64,000 nucleotides of DNA from NCBI GenBank assembly GCA_964520325.1, contig CAZFOB010000019.1:1-64000 (forward strand). The letters run 5' to 3'. Source of the stretch: CAZFOB01 sp964520325. Lineage in GTDB: Bacteria; Actinomycetota; JAICYB01. How positions within the stretch are numbered: the stretch's first letter is position 1; each line of letters begins with the position of its first letter. Made by a program: the position numbers and the translations under genes. Positions 7,701-15,342 of this stretch are shown here, in pieces. The notes below the pieces were generated by a model that did no database searches, was not told the DNA's origin, and saw only the letters and a program-made list of their open reading frames with translations.

Positions 7701-8666
7701 ATGGCGGCCGAGGCCCAACCCCTGTCGGTTCTGCTCTCCCGCAGTCTGGGCGCGATCTGTGCTGATGTGGATCCGGGAGACGACAGTCCGTCCCTCGCCG
7801 TGTGGTCGAACGTCCTACGCCTCGTCGGCGAGGGGATCGAAGAACGTGAGTTTGCACCGGCGGCGAGGATCTCGAGCAGGCTGGCGACCGCTGCGACGAC
7901 GGGATCGGCCCGGCGAGGTTGGATCACAGCAGAACTGACCGGACGCGGGAAGAATCGCCGTCTTCAGCTCACCGATCTAGGCTTTCGTGCCGCGACGTTG
8001 TGGCCCAAGCATCTAGCCGCCCTCGATGCGAACTGGAAGAACGGTCCGCTCCGCTCCACGCTCGAGAAACTCGTCGCGCAGCTGCGCTTCGAATTGCCGC
8101 ACTACCCAGCGACGTACGGCACGGCCGACCCCAGCGCGATCGGCGGACCATACATGCAGGGCGCGGCGCGCAAGGATGGCATCCCCGCACATGGCAACGA
8201 CTGGAAGCCCGTGCTGCGCGAGGAAGGCGACACCGTGACGGCACTCCCCGTCACGGCGCTGCTCTCGCAAGCACTGATGGCGTACACGATCGATTACGAG
8301 GACCGGTTCCCATGGCCGCTCGCGAGCACTATGCTCGTCCTGCGCTACGTCACCGAGGATTCGCGCCCGCTCGACGACCTTCCGAAGGATCACGAGATCA
8401 CCGGCAACGGCAAGTCGCTCCTCGAGCGCCACCTCATCGTCGTGGTCACCAAGGACTCGTCGAATCCGAAGACGAAGCTCGTCCATCTGCACGATCGCGG
8501 CAAGCAAGTGTTGCACCATCACCCGGAGCGCATCGAGGCGGTGGAGTCTGAGTGGCGCGAGCGCTTCGGAGCGGGCTTGATCGGGGACCTACGTCGAGCG
8601 CTTGAGGAAGTGGCACCGGCGTCCGGCCAGCCCGACCACATCCTCGCGGCCCTCCACCTCGGCTGA
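7701..8666 (+). CDS. Winged-helix protein with two tandem MarR-like halves
   Basis: 321 aa. The first half (about 30-130) has a winged-helix pattern with RRGWITAELTGRGKNRRLQL ending LTDLGFRAATLWPKHLAAL; the second half (about 180-310) repeats it with LLERHLIVVVTKDSSNPKTK and VHLHDRGKQVLHHHPERIE, then SEWRERFGAGLIGDLRRALE. Each half ends with the basic wing plus long helix seen in MarR dimers, so this is a single-chain pseudo-dimer regulator. The target and ligand are not known. CGAGGT precedes the ATG. Confidence 0.7.
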   Translation: MAAEAQPLSVLLSRSLGAICADVDPGDDSPSLAVWSNVLRLVGEGIEEREFAPAARISSRLATAATTGSARRGWITAELTGRGKNRRLQLTDLGFRAATLWPKHLAALDANWKNGPLRSTLEKLVAQLRFELPHYPATYGTADPSAIGGPYMQGAARKDGIPAHGNDWKPVLREEGDTVTALPVTALLSQALMAYTIDYEDRFPWPLASTMLVLRYVTEDSRPLDDLPKDHEITGNGKSLLERHLIVVVTKDSSNPKTKLVHLHDRGKQVLHHHPERIEAVESEWRERFGAGLIGDLRRALEEVAPASGQPDHILAALHLG

Positions 8667-8756
8667 CCCTCGACGAAATCGTCGGACTAGGTGTGCGGCC
8701 CGATCCCGATTGACGTCACCTTTGACGCCACTTCCGTCAGTTCTCGGGCCGCCAAT

Positions 8757-8895
8757 GGTCACGTTGACACACGATCCGTGCTGCCGAGAGCCTCATTGCA
8801 TGTTTGAGACGAACGAGCATCAGTTCCCAATCGTGAACGAGAGCCGTCTCGACATATCAACCGGGGTCGCGGTGTACTCGTTCACCTGCGGATGA
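8757..8895 (+). CDS. Possible small Cys/His protein coupled to the flavoprotein gene
   Basis: 46 aa ending YSFTCG whose TGA overlaps the next ATG (ATGA at 8892). It has three Cys and several His in HDPCCREPHCMFETNEHQFP. The spacing recalls the C-terminal part of UBP-type zinc fingers, which I recall next to flavoproteins of this kind, but the N-terminal zinc ligands are absent. Either a small coupled gene or a decayed zinc-finger gene. The only support is the stop/start overlap and the Cys/His pattern. Confidence 0.35.
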
Positions 8896-10514
8896 AACCG
8901 ATCATCTCGATCGTCGAGGCCGACGACACCCTTTCGACCGACGTTCGGCGTCGGTTCGGTTCGGACTACGACCTCGACGTTGCAACCGATGAGCAGACGG
9001 GCTTGGCGCATCTTCGAGCTTCCAGAGATGCAGGGGCGCAGGTTGCGCTGGTCATTGTCCCGTCTTCGATGGGCGGCATCGACTACCTCGTCCGTGCACG
9101 TGAATTGCACGCAAAGGCGAAGCGGTTGCTGATGATTCGTGTCGGTGATGTCGGCGCGCGGTCGGACATCAGACGAGCACTCACGCTCAATCAGATCGAC
9201 TTCTTCTTCGGCGCCCCCTGGGCGTCGCCCGAAGAAGAGCTCTATCCGATCGTGAGCGAGGCGCTTCGGCTCTGGGGAACCGAGCATCTTCCGCGCTACG
9301 ACAAGGCGACGATCATCGACCGTAGTCCCGCTAGTCGCGCCCGCGAGATCCAGGCGTACCTCGAACCGAATCTGGTGTGGACCAGTCTTCATACGGTCGA
9401 CTCGTGGCAGGCGCAGCAGTTGGCGAAGCAGCACGACCTGAGCTTCGACACCCTGCCGGTCATGGTCCTGTGGGACGGGCGCGTGCTCATCGATCCGACC
9501 CGCGCCGATGTCGCTGAAGCGCTGGGCGCGCCAACTCGCGCACCCTCGGATACGTTCGATCTCGCCATCGTCGGATGTGGGCCGGCGGGACTCGCGTCTG
9601 CCGCGTATGCCGCGTCCGAGGGACTGCGCGTTCTCGGGATCGAGCCCGCCACGATGGGTGGACAGGCCGGGACGACGTCGAAGATCCGCAACTACCTCGG
9701 GTTCCGGTGGGGCATCCGCGGCGGCGAGTTCGGTCAACGCGCTTTTGCTCACGCGGAGGACCTCGGTGCGGATTTCATGATGACCAGGTCGGCGGTGGCC
9801 CTTCGAGCCGATGGTGACCGGCGGGTCGTGACCCTCGACAACGGTGATGTCGTGTCGTCACGTGCCGTCGTCCTTTCCGGAGGCGTCGCCTACCGCCGTC
9901 TCGGCATACCCCAGGTGGACGACCTCGCAGGGGCCGGAGTGTTCTACGGAGCCTCGGCGTCGGAGGCGCAATCGATGTCCGGCCTCGATGTGTTCGTTCT
10001 CGGCGGCGGCAATTCGGCGGGACAGATCGCCACGCATCTGGCGGGATGCGGAGCGCGCACGACGCTATTGATCCGGCGCGATCTCGGGCCACCGATGACC
10101 GACTACCTCATCAAGGAGATCCAAGCCGCGAGGGGGTTGGCGGTCCGGGAGCACGCAGAGATTGTCAGTGCGGGAAGTGAGCAGCAGCTGGAGCACCTGG
10201 TTCTGCGCGACACGAGGACGAATGACGAAGAGAGCGTGAAGGCCGACGCGTTGTTCGTCTTCATCGGAGCGCGCCCACATACCGAATGGCTCGCCGACGT
10301 TGTGGCGCTCGACGACCACAGTTTCATCGTCACCGGGAGAGACATCCCGCCCGACTCGTGGATGCTCGACCGTCCACCAGCACTCCTCGAGACGAGCATG
10401 CCCGGTGTGTTCGCCGCAGGAGACATCCGTCGGGGTTCGGTGAAGCGCGTCGCGGCGGCCGTCGGCGAAGGTTCGACCGCGACGTTGCTCGTCCGCGAGT
10501 ACCTCGAGGGCTAG
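8892..10514 (+). CDS. Thioredoxin-reductase-like FAD oxidoreductase with N-terminal receiver-like domain
   Basis: 540 aa. Residues 1-125 resemble a response-regulator receiver (IISIVEADDTLSTDVRRRF), but the phosphoacceptor position reads VALVIVPSSMGG with no Asp. Residues about 130-215 form a thioredoxin-like linker (KATIIDRSPASRAREIQAYL, LPVMVLWDGRVLIDP). From about 220 it is a TrxR fold: IVGCGPAGLASAAYAASEG for FAD, VLGGGNSAGQIATHLAG for NADPH and GVFAAGDIRRGSVKRVA at the end. The redox CxxC of true TrxR is replaced by FYGASASEAQ, so it cannot reduce thioredoxin by the normal route. The sub-family is widespread in actinobacteria with unknown substrate. Confidence 0.85.
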   Translation: MKPIISIVEADDTLSTDVRRRFGSDYDLDVATDEQTGLAHLRASRDAGAQVALVIVPSSMGGIDYLVRARELHAKAKRLLMIRVGDVGARSDIRRALTLNQIDFFFGAPWASPEEELYPIVSEALRLWGTEHLPRYDKATIIDRSPASRAREIQAYLEPNLVWTSLHTVDSWQAQQLAKQHDLSFDTLPVMVLWDGRVLIDPTRADVAEALGAPTRAPSDTFDLAIVGCGPAGLASAAYAASEGLRVLGIEPATMGGQAGTTSKIRNYLGFRWGIRGGEFGQRAFAHAEDLGADFMMTRSAVALRADGDRRVVTLDNGDVVSSRAVVLSGGVAYRRLGIPQVDDLAGAGVFYGASASEAQSMSGLDVFVLGGGNSAGQIATHLAGCGARTTLLIRRDLGPPMTDYLIKEIQAARGLAVREHAEIVSAGSEQQLEHLVLRDTRTNDEESVKADALFVFIGARPHTEWLADVVALDDHSFIVTGRDIPPDSWMLDRPPALLETSMPGVFAAGDIRRGSVKRVAAAVGEGSTATLLVREYLEG

Positions 10515-10598
10515 CCGGACTCGGAAGGCTGGCCGAGATCGGACTCGACATGAGCCAGTTCCCGAACCGTCGTTCAGCGAGCCGCCTCGAGTCCAGGA

Positions 10599-10784
10599 CT
10601 ACTCACTAAGCATCACCGACACCGGCTTCGGTAAGAACCGCTCGAAGATCGGCTCCCAACCGTCGGCTGTGTGGATGTGATGACGCCACTCCGTCGCTGG
10701 GACCGTGCGCCGACGCGGCACCTCGAATTGAGGCTCCCGGTCGGCGAGCATGACGTCCGCACGACACTGCGATCGCACGAGCAC
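10599..10784 (-). CDS. Short unassigned ORF, possibly a gene remnant
   Basis: The frame is open from 10883 to the TAG at 10599 and gives RIARLLGFIHATCNSGHEQG upstream of LADREPQFEVPRRR and DGWEPIFERFLPKPVSVMLS. The composition looks like real protein, but no ATG or ribosome-binding site lies near the 5' end; the first usable start is the GTG at 10784. It follows the membrane gene at 10897 on the same strand. I do not recognise the family. The rest of 10515-10896 holds nothing else that I can support. Confidence 0.35.
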   Translation of the reverse strand: MLVRSQCRADVMLADREPQFEVPRRRTVPATEWRHHIHTADGWEPIFERFLPKPVSVMLSE

Positions 10785-10896
10785 GAGACCTTGTTCGTGC
10801 CCCGAGTTGCACGTCGCATGGATGAAACCGAGGAGGCGCGCTATGCGCTGACGTTCTCCTCCTGGAAGATCTTCCTGATCCGGTCAAGTGCCGCCG

Positions 10897-11454
10897 CTAG
10901 GTGCGGTCCACCGGCGCCGGTCGATCTGCACGAGTGCCCCGCCAGCCAAGCACCAGTGGGAGCGGCGTGACCACCAACACCCACATGATCGGCGGGACAT
11001 CGGCAAGGCCGAGCGGGGCCCGAAGGACATACGGGACGGCCATCCTCAGGATGGAGCCAGCGACGACGACCACGGTGACGAACACCGACCACCACGCCCA
11101 CCGATGCGCTGGTCGCAACCCGAACCATGTCAGCGCGGCAAGCATCACGCCCAGACCGAGCAGGAGCGACGCCGCCAGGTCGATGTACAACAGCTGCATC
11201 TGAACGACGCTGGGTTCTGCAGCCACGATGCTCGCGGGCGGCCTGCCCATGATGATCGTGTCCGCGCGGGAGCTGACCATCAGGAAGTTGACGAAGCCCT
11301 TCGAATCCCAGCCGCCGAGGCGAAACGCGATCGGGATCGCTATCCCTGCGAGGAAGACGATGCCGGCCAGCGTCATGAACAGCCGGACAGACCAGATCAG
11401 GGATCGCTCGTGATCCACGCCGTGGGTCTTCTCGCGTGCGAGATCCTTCGACAC
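10897..11454 (-). CDS. Four-TM membrane protein of unknown function
   Basis: 185 aa from the GTG at 11454, which has GGGAGAAGGA just upstream; an ATG at 11478 is an alternative. Four hydrophobic segments: LFMTLAGIVFLAGIAIPIAF, LLYIDLAASLLLGLGVMLAA, WAWWSVFVTVVVVAGSI and IMWVLVVTPLPLVLGW. Basic residues at the N-terminus (AREK, DHER) and at the end suggest both termini inside. The loop between TM1 and TM2 carries SSRADTIIMGRPPASIV. No known family recognised; it could be a small subunit or stress protein. Confidence 0.65.
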   Translation of the reverse strand: MSKDLAREKTHGVDHERSLIWSVRLFMTLAGIVFLAGIAIPIAFRLGGWDSKGFVNFLMVSSRADTIIMGRPPASIVAAEPSVVQMQLLYIDLAASLLLGLGVMLAALTWFGLRPAHRWAWWSVFVTVVVVAGSILRMAVPYVLRAPLGLADVPPIMWVLVVTPLPLVLGWRGTRADRPAPVDRT

Positions 11455-11559
11455 GGGTCCTTCTCCCTTCCGTGTGTTCATCGCGGCCGTCAAGGCCGCC
11501 GTCCGCAACCGACGGTACCGCAGCGAGCCTCAGTCAGTGGGCCCCAACGGGTCTGACTG

Positions 11560-12292
11560 TTAGGGCCGCAACCATAGCGACACGCTAACGGGCCGCATCG
11601 TCTTCGCAACCACACCCTTCAGTTCTTTGTGAAGCGTCTCGAGATCGATTTGGTCTCGGAGCCGTGATGCGCACTCGTCGATCGTTCGTGCGGCGTCGTA
11701 GCGATTGCGGTTGAAGCGATGGTCAATCCGTCGCTGCACGCTATGCCGCACCGGCTGGAAGAGAAACGCAACGATGAGGGTCGCCGCGGCGACGAGCCAG
11801 CTCGGTGTCTCAATGCGGAAGCCGAGTGCCGCTGCAGGGATCAACATGAGCGCGCCGAAGCTTCCCGCGAGGATTGCCGTGACGGCAGCGTAGGAGAGGG
11901 TCCGCCTAACCAGCCGGTCGATATCGTAGAGGCGGTACCGCAGGATCGCGGCACCGATCGAAAGCGGGATCCCGAGCATCAGGGTCGCGAAGAAGATGTT
12001 CCACAGCATCGTGCCCGCGGCGTCGCTCCACAGATGGAAGACAGGCAGCCCACTCATCATCACGACGAAAGCGATGGCCACGGCGATTCCGACGAACGCC
12101 AGGTACGTCAACTGTTGACGCTCGACGCCACGTGATCGACGGAATCGGAGGATCAAGCCGCATATCGAGAGCCCGCCGATCACGACGCACGCAGTTGTGC
12201 CGACGATGAACAACGTCCGGGTGACACCCTCGAGGCCGGCGGTCGCGAGAGGGTTGGTGACGTTGACGCCGTTGTCACTCCAAGGACCGGAC
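11560..12292 (-). pseudogene. Membrane sensor-type protein, 5' end lost at an IS remnant
   Basis: The remaining codons give NVTNPLATAGLEG, at least four membrane segments (TLFIVGTTACVVIGGLSICG, LTYLAFVGIAVAIAFVVMM, LWNIFFATLMLGIPLSIGAA, SYAAVTAILAGSFGALMLIP), then AILRYRLYDIDRLVRRTLSY, FLFQPVRHSVQRRIDHRFN and a C-terminal VVAKTMRPVSVSLWLRP. This is the C-terminal part of a common actinobacterial multi-TM sensor, normally about twice as long. The homology stops near 12292, exactly where a transposase tail begins on the other strand, so the 5' half was removed or displaced by the element. Confidence 0.7.
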
Positions 12293-12294
12293 TC

Positions 12295-12470
12295 GCCATG
12301 GTCTTCAAGCTCATCCAAGTCGCCGAAGGGAGGTGGCGGAAGACCAACGGTCACGAACTCGTCGCGCTCGTGCGCGCCGGAGCGAAGTTCGTTAACGGAA
12401 AGCTCGTCGAGCGAGCGGAAGAGGACGCTGCGTGATCACTGCTCAATCCACAACTCTTGACAATTCCTCC
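12295..12470 (+). mobile_element. IS256-type (mutator) transposase C-terminal remnant with element end
   Basis: Plus-strand codons up to the TGA at 12435 read LAMVFKLIQVAEGRWRK, TNGHELVALVRAGAKFVNGK and LVERAEEDAA, the typical last 45 residues of IS256/mutator transposases. After the stop comes CTCAATCCACAACTCTTGAC (12442-12461) and AATTCCTCC, which resembles the terminal region of actinobacterial IS256 elements. The catalytic DDE part is absent, so the element is dead. It abuts the truncated sensor gene on its left. Confidence 0.72.
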
Positions 12471-12485
12471 TGTCGTCAAAGAAGA

Positions 12486-12553
12486 AAGGTAGGGCACCAT
12501 CTGCGCGAGGTTGCTTCGCGTGCTTCCGATTGCGCGTACCGCACACCGGTGGC
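12486..12553. repeat. Diverged repeat, copy B (partner at 2920)
   Basis: AGGTAGGGCACCATCTGCGC, then a segment with GTTGCTTCGCGT. It begins about 16 bp after the IS256-like end. See copy A. Confidence 0.5.
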
Positions 12554-12591
12554 GATTGGATCGCACACGACCACAGTGCGTCAGCGGTAGC

Positions 12592-13239
12592 TCATCCATC
12601 GTCGGGCCCGAGCAGTGCTTCCGCCAGCCCTGCGAGCACGTCGGCCGCTGCGTCGGCATCCAAAGCCGCGTGTCTGATCAGACCGTCGAGCGACTCCAAG
12701 CTTGTGATGACCATGAGAGCATCGGTAGCTCGCTCCACCGACCACATCTCGGCCAGCTCGCCCGCCTCTTCGAGCCGGTCGATGAGTTCGCGGATAGAAG
12801 TACGTCGCGATTCGACGTAGATCAAGCTGACGACTTTCGCGGCGTCTGGATCGTCCATCGCGACCCACAGCAGGCTCATGGCGCTCGGACCGAACGAGTA
12901 CTGGTATCGGGTGTTCTCGCGCACGAAGTCGACGAGCGATCTTCGGACATCTTCCTGGAGCCGGGCTCGGCGAACCCGATCGATGTCGTGTTGCTGGAAC
13001 ATGCGCCACGTCAGGGCTTCGATGAGCCCGGATCGGTCGCCGAAGTGATCGTAGATGGACACGCGTGAGACACCGGCTGCTCGCGCGACTGCCTCCATCG
13101 TCAAGGACGCCACGCCGTGCTTCCCGAGCATGCCGTCGGCCGCCCGCAGGATCTTCTCCCGCGTTCGTCGGAGGGACTCTTCACGACGTCCCAGCCGGTA
13201 CGGCCTGGTCGTCTTCTCTCCCGCCCGGCGATTTGACAT
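12592..13239 (-). CDS. TetR/AcrR-family transcriptional regulator
   Basis: 215 aa. The N-terminal helix-turn-helix is clear: REKILRAADGMLGKHGVASL, TMEAVARAAGVSRVSIYDHF and GDRSGLIEAL. The C-terminal ligand domain is all-helical with MSLLWVAMDDPDAAKVVSLI and a predicted dimer helix near ERATDALMVITSLESLDGLI. The start codon faces that of the SRPBCC gene 31 bp away, with a palindromic element between, so it probably represses itself and the SRPBCC-cupin pair. Ligand unknown. Confidence 0.9.
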   Translation of the reverse strand: MSNRRAGEKTTRPYRLGRREESLRRTREKILRAADGMLGKHGVASLTMEAVARAAGVSRVSIYDHFGDRSGLIEALTWRMFQQHDIDRVRRARLQEDVRRSLVDFVRENTRYQYSFGPSAMSLLWVAMDDPDAAKVVSLIYVESRRTSIRELIDRLEEAGELAEMWSVERATDALMVITSLESLDGLIRHAALDADAAADVLAGLAEALLGPDDG

Positions 13240-13242
13240 CTT

Positions 13243-13267
13243 GATTTCAGCATACAGAATGTAAATC
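13243..13267. promoter_or_regulatory. Imperfect palindrome between TetR and SRPBCC genes
   Basis: GATTTCAGCATACAGAATGTAAATC fits partly on its reverse complement: outer GATTT/AAATC and inner CATacagaATG. It fills nearly the whole 31 bp between the two start codons, so a bound dimer would cover both promoters. A likely TetR operator by position. Confidence 0.55.
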
Positions 13268-13270
13268 TAA

Positions 13271-13747
13271 ATGAGAACACAGAGCCCGTGGGGCGGCGAG
13301 GTGGTGAGCGAGTCCGTGGCTTCGCCGGAGCGCCTCTGGGATCTCGTCGCCGACGTGACGCGCATGGGTGCGTGGAGCCCCGAATGTCGCAGCTGCGAGT
13401 GGAGCGGTGCCGCAACGGGTCCCGAGGTCGGTGCGCGCTTCGTTGGGCATAGCCGCCGCGGGCCGATCCGCTTCTCGCGAGCCTGTGAGGTCACGGCCAG
13501 CGAGCCCGGCCGCGAGTTCGCGTTCCGCACGCTGTTCAGAAACAGAGAGTCCGTGCGCTGGCGATACCGCTTCGAACCGACCGCCACGGGGACGCGTGTT
13601 TCCGAATCCTTCGAAGTGATGTCGATGCCGCCGTGGGTGCGGTTGCTCCATCGCATCCCTGGGATGCGTGCGGAGGCTCGCCGTGGCGCGTCAGACAGTA
13701 TGACGACAACGCTCGGGCGTCTGGTCGCCGCGGCGGAGCAGGTTTGA
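13271..13747 (+). CDS. SRPBCC-family (START-like) lipid/ligand-binding protein
   Basis: 158 aa. Opens with VVSESVASPERLWDLVADVT, MGAWSPECRSCEW and VGARFVGHSRRG, followed by CEVTASEPGREFAFRTLF and a C-terminal helix GMRAEARRGASDSMTTTLGR: the usual helix-grip fold of SRPBCC proteins (polyketide cyclase/dehydrase-like). Such proteins bind hydrophobic ligands or catalyse cyclisation. It overlaps the cupin gene (TTGA at 13744) and is driven from the TetR operator region, so the ligand may be what TetR senses. Confidence 0.85.
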   Translation: MRTQSPWGGEVVSESVASPERLWDLVADVTRMGAWSPECRSCEWSGAATGPEVGARFVGHSRRGPIRFSRACEVTASEPGREFAFRTLFRNRESVRWRYRFEPTATGTRVSESFEVMSMPPWVRLLHRIPGMRAEARRGASDSMTTTLGRLVAAAEQV

Positions 13748-14160
13748 CCAGTTCGTCCGCGAGCGAGCACCTTCACAACGCGCTCACCGGCGAGCACCTG
13801 ACGTTCCTGGACGCCGGCCCCGACGCTGACCGCTCCCTATTGCGCGTCCACGTCCGTTTGGACCCCGGCGGGCGAGTTCCTCGCCACATCCACGCCCGAC
13901 AAGACGAGCGCGTCGAGGTGCTCGCAGGATCCGTGACGGTCACGTGTGGCGGGAAGACGCGAACGCTGCAGGCTGGAGACGCCGTCGACGTTCCGCGGCG
14001 CAACGTCCATGTCGTGCGAAATGCCGGAGGGGACGAAGCTCGGTTCCTTCTCGAGGTCCGTCCAGCGCGAAGGATGAAGATGGCGATGCGCACCGTATTC
14101 GCGATCACCGGGCGTTTCGGTTGGCTCGCCAGAGGTCTAGCGCCTCGCGAAGGCCGCTAA
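13744..14160 (+). CDS. Cupin-domain protein
   Basis: 138 aa with TTG start overlapping the previous stop. Cupin motif 1 is RVPRHIHARQDERVEVLAGS (His, His, Glu) and motif 2 is AGDAVDVPRRNVHVVRN (His). A single double-stranded beta-helix domain, then a basic helix with MKMAMRTVFAITGRFGWLA that could lie on the membrane. Translationally coupled to the SRPBCC gene. Reaction unknown; single-domain cupins are often isomerases or dioxygenases. Confidence 0.82.
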   Translation: MTSSSASEHLHNALTGEHLTFLDAGPDADRSLLRVHVRLDPGGRVPRHIHARQDERVEVLAGSVTVTCGGKTRTLQAGDAVDVPRRNVHVVRNAGGDEARFLLEVRPARRMKMAMRTVFAITGRFGWLARGLAPREGR

Positions 14161-14535
14161 CCGAGTTCCGCCACAGTCCGCCACTTGTCCCCGTTCTGGA
14201 TCGGAGCGAAAAGCGATGCAGGGGAGATACAACTCCTCATGGGATCCGCATCGTTTTCGACGGGCGAGAACGTATCCGGCCGGATCATAGGAGGCTTGGT
14301 GATAGTTGTCGGTGGCGAGCTGCTCTTCGCCGCGACGGACAAACGAATAGCCAGCGCGGAGCGCGTCGCCGAGTACGGGCAGGGGGGCAGCGGCCGCAAA
14401 GATAGCCGAGGGCGGGGTCAAACAGGTGGTGTGTTGATCTGGCCGAGGCCCCGGGAAACCTGTAATTGTTGCAGGAATTCGATTCGTATCGGAGTGCGCC
14501 TTCCAGAGGCGCATGAGCAGAATGGGAGCGATGCG
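14161..14535. other. Gene-poor stretch of about 375 bp
   Basis: No convincing gene. A plus-strand frame from the ATG at 14239 gives GRIIGGLVIVVGGELLFAAT, one possible membrane helix, but runs without stop into the next gene; a minus-strand frame (14399-14157) has slightly better third-position GC but no recognisable motif. An imperfect 7 bp inverted repeat (CCTGTAA/TTGCAGG) lies about 70 bp before the next gene. Confidence 0.4.
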
Positions 14536-14985
14536 ATGCCCGATCGGCGCATGAGTCGAGCCGAGCAGGAAGAGTTCCTGGCCGGCAAGCACTACGCCGT
14601 CGTTGCGGTTCCCGCGGACGGCAAAGCACCCACGCTTACGCCGTCGTGGTTTCGACACGATCCTGCTGAAGGGATCGTGTTCACCTGCTTGAACAGCTCG
14701 GCCAAGGCGAAGCGGATGAGCATCGGTTCTCCGGTGTCCATCAACGTGCAGGACACGTCCGTGAAGTTCGGCTGGGCGTATGTCACAGTCGAGGGTGAGG
14801 TCATCTCGATCGAGCCGGACAAGGGTCATGCAGAGATCCAACGCCTCGCTGATCGCTACTTGTCGCCCGAAGATGCAACGCTGTACAAGTCTGCTGCGAT
14901 TCCCGAGAAATGGGAGGACTGGCCGCTGATGGTTGTGCATCTCCAACCGAAGCGGTGGTTCTCGCGCGACTACAAGAAGACCTAA
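14536..14985 (+). CDS. Pyridoxamine 5'-phosphate oxidase-fold protein, F420-type
   Basis: 149 aa. RAEQEEFLAGKHYAVVAVPA, GKAPTLTPSWFRHDPAEGI, VFTCLNSSAKAKRMSIGSP, VSINVQDTSVKFGWAYVTVE and GEVISIEPDKGH describe a split-barrel protein of the deazaflavin (F420)-binding group; the SSAKAKRM loop is where the cofactor phosphate normally binds. The start has GGGAGCGATGCG before it. Likely an F420-dependent reductase or biliverdin-reductase-like enzyme; substrate unknown. Confidence 0.8.
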   Translation: MPDRRMSRAEQEEFLAGKHYAVVAVPADGKAPTLTPSWFRHDPAEGIVFTCLNSSAKAKRMSIGSPVSINVQDTSVKFGWAYVTVEGEVISIEPDKGHAEIQRLADRYLSPEDATLYKSAAIPEKWEDWPLMVVHLQPKRWFSRDYKKT

Positions 14986-15056
14986 AAGCGTCGCTCACGC
15001 ACGACCAGGGTCTCGATTCTGCGAGGGCAGACTCTCAGAAACCGATGGTATCTGAA

Positions 15057-15073
15057 TATGTACAATGTACATA
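15057..15073. promoter_or_regulatory. TGTACA double palindrome, antitoxin operator
   Basis: TATGTACA-A-TGTACATA is a perfect palindrome holding two TGTACA hexamers. The E. coli YefM-YoeB operator is known to contain TGTACA-core palindromes. It contains a -10-like TACAAT (15061-15066) and ends at the antitoxin ATG (15073), so repressor would block transcription start directly. Confidence 0.72.
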
Positions 15074-15342
15074 TGAAACATGTGAAGGCATCTGAGGCTC
15101 GGAGGCGTTGGTTCCAGCTTCTCGACGACGTCATCGCGGGCGAGGAGATCATGATCGAGCGGCGCGGGCAGCGGATCGTGATCCGGGCCGAGGGACAGAT
15201 CGCCGAAGGCGGCGCCGTTCCCGACTACTCCGAAGTCCTCAAGGCGCCGTGCGTCGACGACGCCGATCAGTGGAGTTGGGATTGGTCGGAAGATGGGACG
15301 CTGCGGTTGAGCGATCCAGCCGAGCGCGGCCCGAAGCGTTGA
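15073..15342 (+). CDS. Phd/YefM-type antitoxin
   Basis: 89 aa from MKHVKASEARRRWFQLLDDV; an ATG at 15058 lies within the operator and is less likely. The N-terminal Phd fold is shown by VKASEARRRWFQLLDDVIAG and EEIMIERRGQRIVIRA; the C-terminal half (VPDYSEVL, DQWSWDWSEDGTLRL) would bind and block the toxin. Its stop overlaps the toxin start (TTGA). The -10-like TACAAT ends 7 nt before the ATG, which points to a leaderless mRNA. Confidence 0.85.
   Translation: MKHVKASEARRRWFQLLDDVIAGEEIMIERRGQRIVIRAEGQIAEGGAVPDYSEVLKAPCVDDADQWSWDWSEDGTLRLSDPAERGPKR

Noticed and set aside
14157..14399. Minus-strand frame of 80 codons
   Set aside because: No start context, low-complexity Ser/Pro-rich product and no recognisable motif.
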